Below, in pieces: positions 17,935 through 27,259 of a stretch of DNA of 64,000 nt. Source of the stretch: Neobacillus driksii (lineage in GTDB: Bacteria > Bacillota > Bacilli > Bacillales > Cytobacillaceae); assembly GCF_013409995.1 (NCBI RefSeq), contig NZ_JACCBX010000007.1, forward strand, positions 62,001-126,000. Reading direction: 5' to 3'. A program made the translations under genes and the position numbers. Positions within the stretch are counted from its first letter, which is position 1; the number at the start of each line of letters is the position of its first letter. The notes beneath the pieces are model-generated. The model saw nothing but the letters and a program-made list of their open reading frames with translations, ran no database searches and had not been told where the DNA came from.

Positions 17935-19252
17935 ATGTCCATTCAACATGTTAAAGAATTATTAAAAGCAAAAATCCCAAAGGCTGAAGACCTGGTTATG
18001 AAGGAATTGCAAGCCACAGGAAAACATCTAGAAGTGATGTATTATAAAACCTTAAGTGATGAGGCATAATTACAAACCTATCTAATCAAACCTTTTTATG
18101 AAATATCTACTCCAGATCAGTTTTTAGCGTATCTTCAATCACATCCGAAAGTGAAATCCATCGAAAGTGAAGAAAAAGTACCGGAAGAGCTTATCAGAGG
18201 AATTAGCATACTTTTCTTTCAAGAAAACGTATTTTTATTAGATGTAAAACTGGAAAAAAACAATGCTGTAAGTGATACATCAGCTGAAATTACGATTCTT
18301 GGTCCGCAATCAGGTTTTAGCGAAAGTCTTCCAACTAATATTGGGCTTATCCGCACAGCGTTATCCAGAGGAAACATTAATGATTGAATCAACGAATATA
18401 GGTTCTATCTCAAAAACAGTAGTTAACATTATTTATGATTCAAAGAAAGTGGATAAAGACGTATTGAAGCAAGTAAAGGATTTTCTTTCTGCCGTTGAAA
18501 TAGAAATGTTTCAATCAGGTGAGCAATTGTTAGATTTTACAAAAAAGTCACAACATGTTCTGTTTCCTACGATCATGGTAACGGAAAGACCTGACAGGAC
18601 AGTTATAAACATAGCGGCAGGGAAAATAATTTTACTTGTTCAAGGATCGCCTTTTGCCGTTTTAATGCCTACAGTACTTAAAGATCAAATGGCGTCTATG
18701 GCTGATATTTACCAAACCTATTGGATTGGGAAATTTTTATTACTTCTGCGTTATATTGGTTTATTTACTACGATCACATTGCCAGCATTGTATGTAGCAC
18801 TTGTAAGCTATAATCCAGAGGTTTTTCGAGTCCAGTTGGCACTTTCTGTAGCTGGCAGCAGGCATGCTGTCCCATACCCATCTTTTGTTGAGGTCATTCT
18901 GATGTTAATCATGATGGAGTTATTGATGGAAGCAAGCATTCGTCTTCCAAAAGCTATCGGACCAACCGCAACAACGGTAGGCGGATTAATTTTAGGACAG
19001 GCTGCAACAGAGGCAGGACTTGTTAGTACAATTATGATCATTATTGTCTCTTTAGGGGCGATATCCAATTTTGTTATCCCGATTAGTACCTTTAGTTTTG
19101 CAATTAGAGTATCTAAGTATTTTATTTTATTATTGTCTATTTTTTATGGGTTAGTTGGTGTGATTTTGGGTTTGTTTCTCCTTCTCGCCTACATGGTTAG
19201 TCTTGATAGTTTTGGAAAACCATACTTAACCTTTAGAGAAGAAAAAATATAA
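17935..19252 (+). pseudogene. GerA/GerKA-family germination receptor A subunit, broken
   Basis: The A subunit of a nutrient germinant receptor in the spore inner membrane. Three pieces read as one protein. ATG 17935 opens a frame stopped by TAA at 18067; the same frame resumes and runs to a TGA at 18385-18387. The remainder, in the next frame (~18375-19252), carries the GerA core (L-P-A-L-Y-V-A-L, A-I-G-P-T-A-T-T-V-G-G-L-I-L-G-Q-A) and C-terminal membrane helices. So there is one nonsense and one frameshift lesion. It is also somewhat shorter than usual GerKA. The gerKB- and gerKC-like genes follow directly. Confidence 0.8.
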
Positions 19253-19274
19253 TTAAGGCTTTACTCGGAATCGG

Positions 19275-20356
19275 ATGGTGGGTATGGATCGCTATTTTTT
19301 ATATTTAGTTTTATTAAATATGCTGACGAATGTCATTATTTTTGTACCCAGATTTCTAATTCAATACCGATTTGACGGAATGTTAATTAGTATTGTGATA
19401 GCCATTGTTGCTGGGATGGCTTTAATGTATGCAGATACTGTTATCTATGCTAGGTTTCCTGGACAGGGTTTCCCCGAAATTATCAAAAACAGACTAAATA
19501 AACCGTTACGTATATTGATACTAATAACTTTTGCGGTTTTTTGGTTTTTTGCTGGATTGTTAACCCTTTTAGGGTACATAGATATCCTTCATCGGTTTAT
19601 TAACCCCGAGCTGTCAAAGGTGTTACTTTTAACGTTTTTTTTACTTATTCTCTGTTTTGTCATTCAATTTCCAACAAAAAAAGTGATGTACCTGCTTGAA
19701 ATCATTCTGTATATTAATGTTCCGTTTATTGCGTTCATTTTTATAAAAGCTGTTACTAGTGATTATTAAGTTGGGATTCTATTTTTGAGGCGGGGAACCA
19801 TTTTTATAGCATGCCTAAAATTAGTGCAGTGGCAGTGGCAAGCTATATTTTTTCTGGCTACGCTAATATTATTATTTTTAATCGTCTGTTTAAAGTAAAA
19901 ATTAAACGAATTAATTTATTGGTGATTTTTGAGATTTCGCTATTAACTTTGTTTACTTCCGTTATGATTCCTATAGGTATGCATGGTATTGATTCTGTAG
20001 GTGAATACATGTATCCATGGATTATTATGGTAGATACTATCCGCCTTCCTTATAGTCCAATTGAACGTGCACTGTTTATCTTTTTAATGTTATATGTCAA
20101 CATTTCATTAATTAGTGTGGCAGTCCATTGGCATGTGGCGTTCGAATTGATCAAAGGAACTTTTTCAGAGAAAAATACAGAAAAGAAAAATAGACTAGTA
20201 TTGACGCTGTTTTTTGCATTCTCGATCCTTGCTGTTATTAGGATCGATTATATGCACCCAGAAAAGTTATCCATGTACTGGCTCGTTGCCAGATTGTTTT
20301 TTGAAGTTCTTGCAGTCTTTGGTTTTTTCTTTTTCCTTAGGAGGAGGAAGGCATGA
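19275..20356 (+). pseudogene. GerKB-family germination permease subunit, frameshifted
   Basis: The B subunit, an amino-acid-permease-like protein with ten expected membrane helices. The first frame runs from ATG 19275 (or 19284) for 164 codons and stops at TAA 19767-19769. The next frame reads on from about 19766 (L-S-W-D-S-I-F-E-A-G-N-H-F...) through the rest to 20356. Adding one T in GATTATTAAG restores the full frame, so a single-base deletion (or base-call error) is the only lesion. Its end overlaps the gerKC-like start by ATGA. Confidence 0.82.
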
Positions 20357-21453
20357 ATCAAAATGTAAAAATGTTGAGCGGTTTACTTATCGTCTTGCTC
20401 ATGGCGTGTTTCCTATCAGGATGTGGATTTAAAGACATTGATAAACGTCTCTTTGTTGTAAGTGTAGGAATAGATCCTGCAAAAAATAATTCGAAGAAAT
20501 TTCTTGTTAGTCTAAAGTTTGCCCTTCCAACTGGTGAAAAAATATCAAATGAATTCTTAATTATCTCTCAAGAAGGGGATACCATCGCCGAATCGGTTAG
20601 AATAATGAAATCAAAAGTGGACAAAGAAATTGATTTTAGTCATGCAAAACTGATTGTTTACAATGAAGAGGTTATGAAGGCTGGACTGGATCCAAATCTT
20701 TACTATTGGTTTATCAGAAGGCTGGATTTCCAGGAGATGTCATGGGTAGCGATAGGAAAACCTTCTGCATTAGCGGTGCTGAAGGGGAAGCCTAAATCAG
20801 AACGTCTGCCTTCTAATGCACTATTCCTTGCGTTAGGAAGAGATGGAACAGAAACGGCTTATATTATCCCCGAGTTTCTATTTGATTTTAAAAAGCGATT
20901 CGGTGAAAAAGGACTTGACCCTCTGCTGCCTATTATTTTTGCAAAAAAGGATAATTTTGAAATCAACAGTGTTGCACTCTTAGATAAGAATAAATTGAAG
21001 TTGAAGTTACAATCGAAGGAAACGATGATTTTGAATTTGTTTTTAACTCAAAACCAAAAAACAGCTTTGAAAATCAATGGTGGTGAAGATTCATTCGTGA
21101 TTGATACGCAAGCGGTAAAAACAAAATATAAGTTAATCACAGAAAATCAAAAACAACCTTATATTAAAGTGGACTTGAGTGTAGATGGAAGAATAGAAGA
21201 AGCTCGGTTTAATGTGAGTAATAAAGACTTGGATAAATATGAAAAAGCGGCAAAGGGTTATGTAAGTAAACAAGTCAAAGCAGTACTAGTAAAAATGCAA
21301 AAAGAAAATGTTGATCCTATCGGATTTGGTTTGCGCTATCGGAGCAGACATATGGGGAATGATGATTGGAAAACTTGGCAGCAATTATATCCAACAATAA
21401 AATTTAAAGTAAATGCCGATATTAATATTTCAGATACAGGTTTAGTGGAATAA
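20353..21453 (+). CDS. Ger(x)C-family germination lipoprotein (GerKC-like)
   Basis: This 366-aa C subunit of a GerA-type receptor is a lipoprotein on the outer face of the spore inner membrane. The signal ends in the lipobox L-S-G-C (Cys ~24), followed by the typical G-F-K-D-I-D-K-R and the three-domain Ger(x)C body. The reading frame is intact. It overlaps the broken B gene by ATGA, so translation would depend on that gene. With A and B broken, the protein probably has no partner unless another ger locus supplies one. Confidence 0.9.
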   Translation: MNQNVKMLSGLLIVLLMACFLSGCGFKDIDKRLFVVSVGIDPAKNNSKKFLVSLKFALPTGEKISNEFLIISQEGDTIAESVRIMKSKVDKEIDFSHAKLIVYNEEVMKAGLDPNLYYWFIRRLDFQEMSWVAIGKPSALAVLKGKPKSERLPSNALFLALGRDGTETAYIIPEFLFDFKKRFGEKGLDPLLPIIFAKKDNFEINSVALLDKNKLKLKLQSKETMILNLFLTQNQKTALKINGGEDSFVIDTQAVKTKYKLITENQKQPYIKVDLSVDGRIEEARFNVSNKDLDKYEKAAKGYVSKQVKAVLVKMQKENVDPIGFGLRYRSRHMGNDDWKTWQQLYPTIKFKVNADINISDTGLVE

Positions 21454-21456
21454 AAT

Positions 21457-21480
21457 AGGCATTCCAAGGCTGGAATGCCT
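21457..21480. terminator. bidirectional hairpin
   Basis: Perfect stem AGGCATTCCA / TGGAATGCCT between the convergent gerKC-like and radical SAM genes. The T-run is weak, so efficiency is uncertain. Confidence 0.55.
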
Positions 21481-21488
21481 GAGTAGTT

Positions 21489-22664
21489 CTATACTGTCTG
21501 TTCAGCTTTATTACGCATGGATTGAGGGATATACACGCAGAATGGTTCACTTTCCATATAGTCACCGGTTACTGCATAGGTTCTAGAACGGGAACCGCCG
21601 CAGATTTTGTTGAATTCGCAGACTCCGCATTTACCTTTATAGTTGTCAGGCTGACGAAGATCCTTAAATACCTTTGCCTCACGGTAAATTTCAGCTAAAG
21701 GAGTTTCACGGATATTACCACCAACAATAGGAAGCAAGCCGCTAGGCATCACATCTCCAATATGGTTAACAAAAACAAAGCCATTTCCGTCATTTACACC
21801 CTTCGGTGCGCGTTTTAAGCCATCATGCATCGAAGCAAAATCGGTTGTAATGGAATCTTCGTAGCGAATTTCACCTTTTTCGATTAAATGGTCACGTGCT
21901 TTTTCTTGTAAAACAACACGACGATAATGTTGAGCAGCTGTTGTTTTAATATCATACGGAGCAGTTTTGCTTAGCTGATATAACCAACGGAAAACTTTTT
22001 CGTGCTCTGCAGGTGTGATACACGCATCCATTTGACCGCGTCCTGTTGGCACGAGTAAGAAGATGTACCACATAACCGCACCAAGTTCCTCTACTAGCTT
22101 AGACATTTGTTCAAGATGATCATAATTATAACGGGAGATAACTGTATTAATTTGCAAAGGCATTCCTAAGTCATTTAAATATTTAATTTTTTCAATTGTC
22201 AAATCGAAGGAACCTGGCACGCCACGGAACTTGTCATGAATCTCTGCTGTCGGTGCATCAAGACTTAAGCCCCAGCGTGAAAGACCGACTTCCTTGGCAC
22301 GCTGCATTTTTTCCTTTGTAACATTCGGTGTTGCACTAGGAGTCATACTAACGCGCATCCCTTTTTTAACTGCATAGTCAGCAAGTTCAAAAAGGTCTTC
22401 TCGCATCATACAATCTCCGCCTGAGAATACAAGCATCGGATTATCCATTTCATAGATTTGATCGATTAAGTTAATGCCCTCTTCATGCGTTAATTCGCGA
22501 GGATCTGGAGTCAGTTGCGCATCAGCACGGCAGTGTACACATTTTAGCTGACATGCACGTGTTACTTCCCAAATAACAATAAACGGGTTAACGTCATAAT
22601 CAATTTTTTTCATTCCATGCGGATGTCCCATAGTATGTGGATGTCCTTTACTTATTCCTTGCAT
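21489..22664 (-). CDS. radical SAM/SPASM enzyme (AhbD/NirJ-like, TIGR04053 type)
   Basis: This 391-aa iron-sulfur enzyme has the radical SAM cluster motif C-Q-L-K-C-V-H-C (Cx3Cx2C) near residue 40, and the S-G-G-D and S-L-D-A SAM contacts. A C-terminal SPASM region follows (C-G-V-C-E-F-N-K-I-C-G-G-S-R-S-R...C). Relatives act in haem or haem-d1 side-chain chemistry and peptide modification; I recall this layout as TIGR04053. The N-terminus is His-rich (G-H-P-H-T-M-G-H-P-H-G-M). ATG 22664 follows GGTGAT. No substrate gene lies next to it, so the reaction is unknown. Confidence 0.85.
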   Translation of the reverse strand: MQGISKGHPHTMGHPHGMKKIDYDVNPFIVIWEVTRACQLKCVHCRADAQLTPDPRELTHEEGINLIDQIYEMDNPMLVFSGGDCMMREDLFELADYAVKKGMRVSMTPSATPNVTKEKMQRAKEVGLSRWGLSLDAPTAEIHDKFRGVPGSFDLTIEKIKYLNDLGMPLQINTVISRYNYDHLEQMSKLVEELGAVMWYIFLLVPTGRGQMDACITPAEHEKVFRWLYQLSKTAPYDIKTTAAQHYRRVVLQEKARDHLIEKGEIRYEDSITTDFASMHDGLKRAPKGVNDGNGFVFVNHIGDVMPSGLLPIVGGNIRETPLAEIYREAKVFKDLRQPDNYKGKCGVCEFNKICGGSRSRTYAVTGDYMESEPFCVYIPQSMRNKAEQTV

Positions 22665-22676
22665 ACTTATCACCAA

Positions 22677-23037
22677 GATTCATAGTATTTTTTAAACCAA
22701 TTAAAAACCATTAAAAATGTTTCTATAGGTTTATTATAAATTTGTCTCTTCGTTATGCATGAAAGGATTGTTACAATATTTCATAAGGTTTGTTACAAAA
22801 TTTCTACAATTCTATTTCAAAAAAGTACCAAACTACTAATATGGTTCATGTTGTCACTAGAGAAGGTGAAGGGAAAACCTTGGTGTATATGGGTTGGAGG
22901 CATTTCTAGGGTTTGTTACTAGAGGGCTTTCATTACCTTTGCAGGGATATACTTCCTAAATACCCATATGTTGAGGATACAAATAAATAGGTGCTCTCCT
23001 TTATCATAGATTTATCAACGAATAGAGGAGAGCAACC
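22677..23037. other. intergenic region with paired TTGTTACAA direct repeats
   Basis: This 360-nt divergent gap holds no gene I can support. Two direct repeats, TTGTTACAATATTTC (22768-22782) and TTGTTACAAAATTTC (22790-22804), lie 22 nt apart, about two helical turns, in the promoter zone of the radical SAM gene. They could be a response-regulator site (ResD sites are AT-rich repeats of this kind), but that is a guess. The right half leads into the ribosome site GAGGAG of the peptidase gene. Confidence 0.4.
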
Positions 23038-23808
23038 ATGAAAAAACATTTACTGACAGTCGCGGCAGCTGCCGGCATTTTGTTTACAAGTTTTAGTGGA
23101 TCTGTAAGTGCACATGAGAATGTCTATACGGTTAAATCAGGAGATACGCTTTGGAGAATCTCGCAGAATAATAATGTTTCAGTTACAAATTTAAAAGCGT
23201 GGAATAATCTTTCCAGCGATAGCATCTATGTAAATCAAAAACTATCATTATTGGCACCTCACTCGCATGTTTCCACTTACACTGTTCAAAAAGGGGATAC
23301 ACTATGGGGGATTTCCTCGCGGCATAATCTAACTGTTGCACAGCTGAAATCTCTTAATAACATGACTGCGGATACCATTTATGGTGGACAAGTTCTTACC
23401 GTTTCTGGTACGGCTGCAACACCGACTCCAGCACCCATTTCTACTGTTTCAAAAGCGCAAATGGTGATTACAGAAGCGAAGAAATATATCGGCACTCCTT
23501 ACCTATGGGGTGGTAATACTCCAGCTGGTTTTGACTGCAGCGGCTTCTCAAAATACGTTTTTGAAAAAGTAGGAATCTCACTTCCGAGAACAGCAGCAAC
23601 ACAGTTTTCTGGTCTTAAGGCTGTTAGCAATCCAAGCCCTGGTGACCTAGTGTTCTTTACCACTTATGCACCTGGTCCGTCTCATCTGGGAATTTTTATT
23701 GGCGATAACAAATTCATTCATGCTGGTTCATCAACAGGTGTTACCATTACCGATATGAATAATCCATATTGGAAGCCAAGATACCTTGGCGCTAGAACCG
23801 CATTTTAA
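23038..23808 (+). CDS. secreted LysM-LysM-NlpC/P60 peptidoglycan endopeptidase
   Basis: This 256-aa wall hydrolase cuts D-gamma-glutamyl-diaminopimelate bonds in stem peptides. It has a signal peptide (residues 1-~25), two LysM wall-binding repeats (~30-72 and ~80-123, each Y-T-V-x-x-G-D-T-L-W), a Thr/Pro linker, and the catalytic domain. Cys167 (F-D-C-S-G), His in P-S-H-L-G-I and a further polar residue in F-I-H-A-G-S-S form the active site. It resembles LytE, LytF and CwlS but has only two LysM repeats, like LytE shortened by one. A terminator follows. Confidence 0.93.
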   Translation: MKKHLLTVAAAAGILFTSFSGSVSAHENVYTVKSGDTLWRISQNNNVSVTNLKAWNNLSSDSIYVNQKLSLLAPHSHVSTYTVQKGDTLWGISSRHNLTVAQLKSLNNMTADTIYGGQVLTVSGTAATPTPAPISTVSKAQMVITEAKKYIGTPYLWGGNTPAGFDCSGFSKYVFEKVGISLPRTAATQFSGLKAVSNPSPGDLVFFTTYAPGPSHLGIFIGDNKFIHAGSSTGVTITDMNNPYWKPRYLGARTAF

Positions 23809-23817
23809 AACAATAAA

Positions 23818-23850
23818 GAAAGACCTTTATCATACCGATAAAGGTCTTTG
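23818..23850 (+). terminator. intrinsic terminator
   Basis: Stem AAAGACCTTTAT / ATAAAGGTCTTT just after the endopeptidase stop. Confidence 0.75.
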
Positions 23851-23942
23851 TTTGTTCCGGATAAATCTGAAAATATATATTTATGAACGGGGTATAAACC
23901 CTTATACTTAATAGGAAGAGTAATTTAGATTAGGAGAAATTG

Positions 23943-24572
23943 ATGTATAAAAGAATCCTAAGCATATCACTATTAGTAATTGTTATTGCCATTGGCTTTT
24001 TGCAAAAAGATGAATTGATTTTATTAATTAAGGAAGGAGGAATCCTTTCTATACTTATCAGTATGCTGTTTGTAGCCATTTGCGTGTTTTTTCCTGTCAT
24101 TCCTTTCCCTGTCCTTGCAGGCGTCATCGGCGGTGTTTTTGGAACGACTCAAGGAGTATTCGTTTCCTTGACGGGGGCCATGGCTGGAACAATGGCATTC
24201 TTCTTTTTAAGCAGATACGGTTTCTGGGATTATGCACAATCTAAGTTAATGAAATATCCGAAAGTTCAAGAATACGAAGAGTTTCTTAATCGAAATTCAT
24301 TTGTTGCCATCTTAACCTGCCGTTTGATTCCTATCATCCCAGCGCCTGTTGTCAACATCATCTGCGGTTTAAGCAAGGTGAATTGGCTAACGTTTTTTAC
24401 TTCCACAACGATTGGGAAAATCCCGAACATCTTAATTTTATCGTACGCAGGTGCTTCTTTTACCAGCAATAAGTTATTTTCTTTTGGTTTATATGGCAGT
24501 TATATTCTGGTTGTTTTCATCATTTACTCCATTGTCATCTACCGTAAAATGGCAAAGGAAACTGTCGACTAA
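23943..24572 (+). CDS. TVP38/TMEM64 (VTT-domain) membrane protein
   Basis: This 209-aa protein has about five membrane segments. The VTT/SNARE-associated core includes F-P-V-I-P-F-P-V-L-A-G-V-I-G-G-V-F-G and the later R-L-I-P-I-I-P-A-P-V-V-N-I-I-C-G, both conserved in DedA/TVP38 proteins that move or scramble lipids. ATG 23943 follows AGGAG. The 3' end overlaps the convergent 24569 gene by 4 nt. The lipid substrate is not known. Confidence 0.87.
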   Translation: MYKRILSISLLVIVIAIGFLQKDELILLIKEGGILSILISMLFVAICVFFPVIPFPVLAGVIGGVFGTTQGVFVSLTGAMAGTMAFFFLSRYGFWDYAQSKLMKYPKVQEYEEFLNRNSFVAILTCRLIPIIPAPVVNIICGLSKVNWLTFFTSTTIGKIPNILILSYAGASFTSNKLFSFGLYGSYILVVFIIYSIVIYRKMAKETVD

Positions 24573-24916
24573 ACAATGTATTTTACTGGAAGTTCTTTTT
24601 CTTCAATTGTTATGACTTCTTTAAAGAAGCTTTTTAAAATAAACCATCGTGCCGGATAGGTATTAATAAAGTCTTCCATAACAAAAGGCGAGTATTGAAT
24701 CAAACAATCAAGGTAGTTTCTATGCTTTTTTAGATCATGTAATAGGGCATGCGGAATGGTGTAGTAGTCATAAATTTGGTAAGGATTTAACTTTACGACT
24801 TCAATATTATGTTGTTGAATGTAAGGTAATATGGATTGTTCTTGAAGTTTAAAGCTTTCTTCCTTCGAAAGCCCATTTAAACTGATCCGATCATTGATAA
24901 AGTAGATTCCCTTCAT
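24569..24916 (-). CDS. hypothetical protein (115 aa)
   Basis: A soluble 115-aa protein with no membrane helix (starts M-K-G-I-Y-F-I-N-D-R-I-S). The ATG at 24916 is supported by AGAGGTG 7 nt upstream; the 41 codons before it look non-coding. A stretch Q-E-Q-S-I-L-P-Y-I-Q-Q-H-N-I faintly recalls the N-terminus of resolvase-like proteins, but catalytic residues are not visible. It is divergent from the GNAT gene at 25033. Function unknown. Confidence 0.6.
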   Translation of the reverse strand: MKGIYFINDRISLNGLSKEESFKLQEQSILPYIQQHNIEVVKLNPYQIYDYYTIPHALLHDLKKHRNYLDCLIQYSPFVMEDFINTYPARWFILKSFFKEVITIEEKELPVKYIV

Positions 24917-25032
24917 ACCATGACACCTCTTTCTACTAGCGTTTGGTATTGTTATTGACAGGGATGGAAGGAAGTATACTTCAAGTGAAACAAGATAGTA
25001 GTTTATTCCTAAATTTTGGAAGGTGATGGAAC

Positions 25033-25476
25033 ATGTCAAGTTGGAAAAAGGATGGTTTTACGATTAGTACAGATAAACAATATCTTGATACTGATGTGAT
25101 TCACCATTTTTTATGTGTTGATTCTTACTGGGCCAAAGGTATTACCATGGATAAAGTGCAGAAATCGATTGAGAAATCCTCGATTTGCTTTGGTATGTAT
25201 GAGGGAAATCCTGCAATAGGGGAAGCAAGGCAAATAGGTTTTGTCCGAGCGGTAACTGATTTTGTAAGATTCGCTTGGATTATGGATGTATTTGTCCTTC
25301 CTGAATATAGGGGAAGAGGCTTATCGAAATGGATGATCGAAACGATGGTCGAGCAATCCGAACTAAAAGACGTTCGGAAAATGATGTTATGTACCTATGA
25401 CGCACATGGTTTATATGAACAATATGGTTTTCAGACACTCGATGACCCCGAGATTTTTATGCAACGAAAAATATAG
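25033..25476 (+). CDS. GNAT N-acetyltransferase
   Basis: This 147-aa protein has the GNAT acetyl-CoA motif L-P-E-Y-R-G-R-G-L-S-K-W (Q/RxxGxG/A type) followed by the closing Y-E-Q-Y-G-F near the C-terminus. It is a single short acetyltransferase not close to the RimL-type pair at 5-7 kb. ATG follows GGAAGGTG. A hairpin separates it from the LysE gene. Substrate unknown. Confidence 0.85.
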   Translation: MSSWKKDGFTISTDKQYLDTDVIHHFLCVDSYWAKGITMDKVQKSIEKSSICFGMYEGNPAIGEARQIGFVRAVTDFVRFAWIMDVFVLPEYRGRGLSKWMIETMVEQSELKDVRKMMLCTYDAHGLYEQYGFQTLDDPEIFMQRKI

Positions 25477-25489
25477 TTCTTCTTATAAA

Positions 25490-25520
25490 GGCTGTCTGCT
25501 AATTAGTAGACAGCCAGTAT
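25490..25520 (+). terminator. intrinsic terminator
   Basis: Stem GGCTGTCT / AGACAGCC after the GNAT gene, with only a weak T-tail. Confidence 0.6.
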
Positions 25521-25542
25521 TATTATGTTTAGGAGAGAAAAG

Positions 25543-26148
25543 ATGATTAGTGCTGCAATTCACGGATTTATCTTAGCCTTCGGGCTAATTTTACCTTTAG
25601 GGGTACAAAATGTTTTTGTATTTAATCAGGGTGCTTTACAGCCACATTGGCCTAAAGCATTACCAGTGGTAATCACAGCTGCACTTTGTGATACACTCTT
25701 AATTTCGTTGGCAGTTTTAGGAATTTCCGCAGTTGTAATAGAAATTAGCTTTTTAAAAATAGCCTTAAGTGTGATTGGGATTGCATTTTTACTTTATATG
25801 GGCTATGTAACATGGAAAAGTAAACCTAGTACAGAGGAGAATAGTGTTCAATTATTTTCAGCAGGGAAACAAATCACCTTCGCGGCGTCTGTTTCATTGT
25901 TAAATCCTCATGCCATTATGGATACCATTGGTGTAATTGGAACGAGCTCATTAACGTACACAGGAATAGAAAAGGGAGTTTTTATGATTGTCTGTATTTT
26001 CGTTTCTTGGTTATGGTTTTTTGGATTATCGATAGTTGGCAGATTGGTAGGAAAACTTGATCAAAGTGGCAAATTCATTCACACGTTAAATAAAATATCT
26101 GCTGTTATTATGTGGGGAACTGCGGTGTACCTAGTGTTTTCGTTATAA
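25543..26148 (+). CDS. LysE-family amino acid exporter
   Basis: A 201-aa membrane protein with six hydrophobic segments. The LysE/ArgO N-terminal signature is present: G-L-I-L-P-L-G-V-Q-N-V-F-V-F-N-Q-G, a conserved P-L-G-x-Q-N. A second conserved patch, L-L-N-P-H-A-I-M-D-T, follows later. It probably exports basic amino acids such as lysine or arginine. ATG 25543 follows AGGAGAG; the earlier ATG at 25525 has no ribosome site. Confidence 0.9.
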   Translation: MISAAIHGFILAFGLILPLGVQNVFVFNQGALQPHWPKALPVVITAALCDTLLISLAVLGISAVVIEISFLKIALSVIGIAFLLYMGYVTWKSKPSTEENSVQLFSAGKQITFAASVSLLNPHAIMDTIGVIGTSSLTYTGIEKGVFMIVCIFVSWLWFFGLSIVGRLVGKLDQSGKFIHTLNKISAVIMWGTAVYLVFSL

Positions 26149-26154
26149 AAAATG

Positions 26155-26175
26155 TACCCGGCGAATTGCCGGGTA
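26155..26175 (+). terminator. short GC-rich hairpin after lysE-like gene
   Basis: Stem TACCCGGC / GCCGGGTA with five-base loop just after the stop; there is no T-run, so it may be a weak terminator or a 3' stabiliser. Confidence 0.5.
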
Positions 26176-26311
26176 TTGGAAAAGAATCTATATAATAAAA
26201 GGGGGGGAGGATCGGTTCTTGTTAAGGAACCTATTACTATAATAGAGGACAAATATGAACAAACTATGAATGAATAATTAATAGATTGGTAATTTTGTGG
26301 AGGAGATAATA

Positions 26312-26488
26312 ATGAAGGACTTTCATTACTGTGCTACCTGCAGACATTTTAAAGCGGAGAGAAAATCAAATGGAATGGTTTATTACTGCAGTCGTTTAGG
26401 ATATGAAACGAAAACTCATTATAAATTTAACTGCTGGACTCCAAAAAAGAGCATAATAGAGTTAATGGAGAAATTGAAGAAGAGTTAA
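26312..26488 (+). CDS. small cysteine-rich protein (58 aa), zinc-finger-like
   Basis: GGAGGAG precedes the ATG. The 58-aa product has four Cys in C-A-T-C-R-H-F, Y-Y-C-S-R and F-N-C-W, plus His, a spacing that could bind one zinc or iron. Such small Cys-rich proteins are common but unnamed in bacilli. Only 19 nt separate it from the hemolysin-III-like gene, so they are likely cotranscribed. Function unknown. Confidence 0.65.
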   Translation: MKDFHYCATCRHFKAERKSNGMVYYCSRLGYETKTHYKFNCWTPKKSIIELMEKLKKS

Positions 26489-26507
26489 TAAAGGAGTTTT
26501 GAATGCA

Positions 26508-27152
26508 ATGGCAAACACACACATTTTTTCACGAAATGAGGAGGTTGCTAATTCGATTACGCACGGTATTGGGGCCATTCTTAGTATTGCTGCTTTGGTT
26601 ATTTTAATCGTTTTTTCCTCCCTGTATGGAACGGCATGGCACATTGTAAGCTTTACAATCTATGGAGCATCCATGTTCATCTTGTATATGTCCTCTACAT
26701 TGGTACATAGTTTTCCAGAAGGTAAAGCCAAAGATATATTTGAAATCTTTGACCATTCCTCGATCTACTTTTTTATTGCAGGAACCTATACACCATTCTT
26801 GCTGGTTGTGATTAGAGGTCCTTTAGGCTGGTCGTTGTTCGGGGTAGTTTGGGGACTCGCGATCGCTGGTACGATTTTTAAGTGTTTTTTTGCAAAAAAA
26901 TATTTATTTACCTCGACGATTCTCTACGTGGTAATGGGTTGGATGATGGTTTTCGCGTGGAATCCATTAGCAGCTAGACTGCCTTCTGAAGGGATGACCT
27001 ATTTAATGATTGGCGGTCTCCTTTACACATTTGGGGCAATTTTTTATGTATGGCGCGGGTTTCGCTATCACCATGCAATTTGGCATTTATTCGTAATCGC
27101 CGGAACTGTGCTTCATTTTTTCTGCGTCTTGTTTTATGTATTACCCATTTAA
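26508..27152 (+). CDS. yplQ: hemolysin III / PAQR-family membrane protein (YplQ, TrhA)
   Basis: This 214-aa protein has seven membrane helices. PAQR landmarks are N-S-I-T-H-G-I-G-A near the N-terminus, a central F-D-H-S-S-I-Y-F-F-I-A-G-T-Y-T-P and the last His cluster H-A-I-W-H-L-F-V. These histidines and Asp bind zinc in the fold. In B. subtilis the homologue influences membrane lipid and energy homeostasis. ATG 26508 is 11 nt from AAGGAG; TTG 26499 is too close to it. Confidence 0.92.
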   Translation: MANTHIFSRNEEVANSITHGIGAILSIAALVILIVFSSLYGTAWHIVSFTIYGASMFILYMSSTLVHSFPEGKAKDIFEIFDHSSIYFFIAGTYTPFLLVVIRGPLGWSLFGVVWGLAIAGTIFKCFFAKKYLFTSTILYVVMGWMMVFAWNPLAARLPSEGMTYLMIGGLLYTFGAIFYVWRGFRYHHAIWHLFVIAGTVLHFFCVLFYVLPI

Positions 27153-27259
27153 TAGTGTAAATCCAAAAAGGCGTCTGAATATAAGTACAAAAGGTGCCGT
27201 TTTGAGGTGCTTCTCTCGTTTGAATGTAATGTCTTGTCCTAATCGAGTAACCAGCTAAA

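Noticed and set aside
24917..25039. 41-codon N-terminal extension of the 24569-24916 protein
   Set aside because: It covers a divergent promoter region and the GNAT ribosome site; ATG 24916 has a proper Shine-Dalgarno.
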